This document shows positions 6,017-6,246 of a stretch of 6,246 nt of DNA, in pieces (positions within the stretch are counted from its first letter, which is position 1; each line of letters opens with the position of its first letter). The DNA is from Anaerolineae bacterium (GTDB lineage: Bacteria > Chloroflexota > Anaerolineae > Aggregatilineales > Aggregatilineaceae), in the NCBI GenBank assembly GCA_018056405.1, contig JAGPFT010000190.1, forward strand, positions 1-6,246. The letters are read 5' to 3'. Both the position numbers and the translations under genes were made by a program. The notes under the pieces were generated by a model. It did not search any database, had not been told where the DNA came from, and saw only the letters and a program-made list of their open reading frames with translations.

Positions 6017-6109
6017 CCTCACCCCCTGGCCTCGCTGCGCTCGGCCTTTCCCCCTCTCCGTCAACGGAGAGGGGGCGGCGAGGCGCGCCAGCGCCGAGCG
6101 GGGGTGAGG
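6017..6109 (+). repeat. Family B palindromic repeat in tandem unit 2
   Basis: 93 bp that appear identical by eye to 5809-5901, with central stem 6050-6060 and 6065-6075 and a tcaa loop. It is preceded by gagggcacccggttaa where unit 1 has gatggcacccgcttaa. Confidence 0.85.
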
Positions 6110-6144
6110 GGTCAAGTGAAGGCCGCCCCAGACTACACACCAAC

Positions 6145-6212
6145 CTCCATGCCTGTCCGCCCCTGACCTCCTTGTGGGTTCAGGGGCGGGCAGCACCGTG
6201 AGAAGCATTGAG
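6145..6212. repeat. Nested hairpin at the unit 2/unit 3 junction
   Basis: The same two stems as at the first junction: ctccatgc (6145-6152) with gcattgag (6205-6212), now one mismatch, and tgtccgcccct (6154-6164) with aggggcgggca (6182-6192). The apex differs, reading gacctccttgtgggttc rather than the accacgtggt palindrome. Confidence 0.6.
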
Positions 6213-6227
6213 AGGGCACCCGGTTAA

Positions 6228-6246
6228 CCTCACCCCCTGGCCTCGC
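6228..6246 (+). repeat. Family B palindromic repeat in tandem unit 3, cut by window end
   Basis: The first 19 bp, cctcaccccctggcctcgc, match the starts of the two copies to the left exactly. The rest lies outside the window. Confidence 0.75.

Larger units (their letters stand above)
5751..6246. repeat. Tandem array of about 210-bp units, running off the right edge
   Basis: The anchor tcaggggcgggcagca begins at 5761, 5969 and (6180) with spacings of 208 and 211 bp, giving two complete units and the first 67 bp of a third. Units are near identical over most of their length. Each holds one family B palindrome (cctcacccc...ggggtgagg), then tcaagtgaaggccgcccc, then a junction that can fold into nested hairpins. 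Short arginine/proline-rich reading frames run through it on the minus strand but they merely repeat with the array and resemble no protein family. The full copy number cannot be seen. This array fills the region upstream of the ATPase gene where its promoter or partner genes might be expected. Confidence 0.92.

Noticed and set aside
5708..6208. Minus-strand reading frames of 65-96 residues in the tandem array
   Set aside because: Their peptides repeat with the DNA unit, lack ribosome-binding sites and resemble no protein family.
5751..6246. CRISPR array
   Set aside because: The unit is about 210 bp with almost no unique spacer sequence between copies, unlike 23-50 bp repeats with variable spacers. 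No cas genes are present.

Overview
The window is GC-rich, with a G/C-biased third codon position. It carries four protein-coding genes separated by unusually repeat-dense spacers. No rRNA, tRNA, CRISPR array or transposase gene is visible. The gene types (non-pyrrolysine MttB-family methyltransferase, fused double-ATPase of the peptide/nickel transporter family, AcuB-like CBS-ACT protein) together with abundant palindromes of the gtagggg...cccctac and cctcacccc...ggggtgagg kinds resemble environmental Chloroflexota such as Anaerolineae-like lineages. That placement is an inference from style, not from a marker gene.

Layout. Positions 1-635 (+) hold the C-terminal half of a PLP-dependent Cys/Met-metabolism (trans-sulfuration family) enzyme. 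Positions 636-861 are a convergent spacer with a small hairpin and a 154-bp repeat (family A, copy 1). Positions 862-2316 (-) hold a complete MttB-family (trimethylamine/glycine-betaine type) methyltransferase with no in-frame stop where pyrrolysine would be needed. Positions 2317-2856 are a 540-bp spacer with a family B palindrome, a hairpin repeat, and a 189-bp family A element that has terminal inverted repeats and is bracketed by a 21-bp direct duplication. Positions 2857-3507 (-) hold a 216-aa CBS-CBS-ACT (AcuB-like) protein. Positions 3497-5602 (-) hold a 701-aa fused OppD/DppD-OppF/DppF type ATPase. Positions 5603-6246 hold no gene, only hairpins and a tandem array (period 208-211 bp) that runs off the right edge.

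How the genes relate. The ATPase and CBS genes overlap by 11 bp, and a strong Shine-Dalgarno for the CBS gene lies inside the end of the ATPase gene, so they are very probably co-transcribed and translationally coupled. A nucleotide-sensing CBS-ACT partner for an importer ATPase is plausible but inferred. The permease and solute-binding genes expected for the transporter are not in the window; they may lie beyond the right-hand repeats or be encoded elsewhere. The methyltransferase is on the same strand downstream but separated by repeats, and no corrinoid protein gene is present. The PLP enzyme converges on it and is not part of the same operon.

I found no convincing new multi-gene system. 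The most unusual material is the repeat architecture: family A copies as direct repeats on both sides of the methyltransferase gene, an apparent nested insertion into a hairpin repeat, and a tandem array of nested palindromes.
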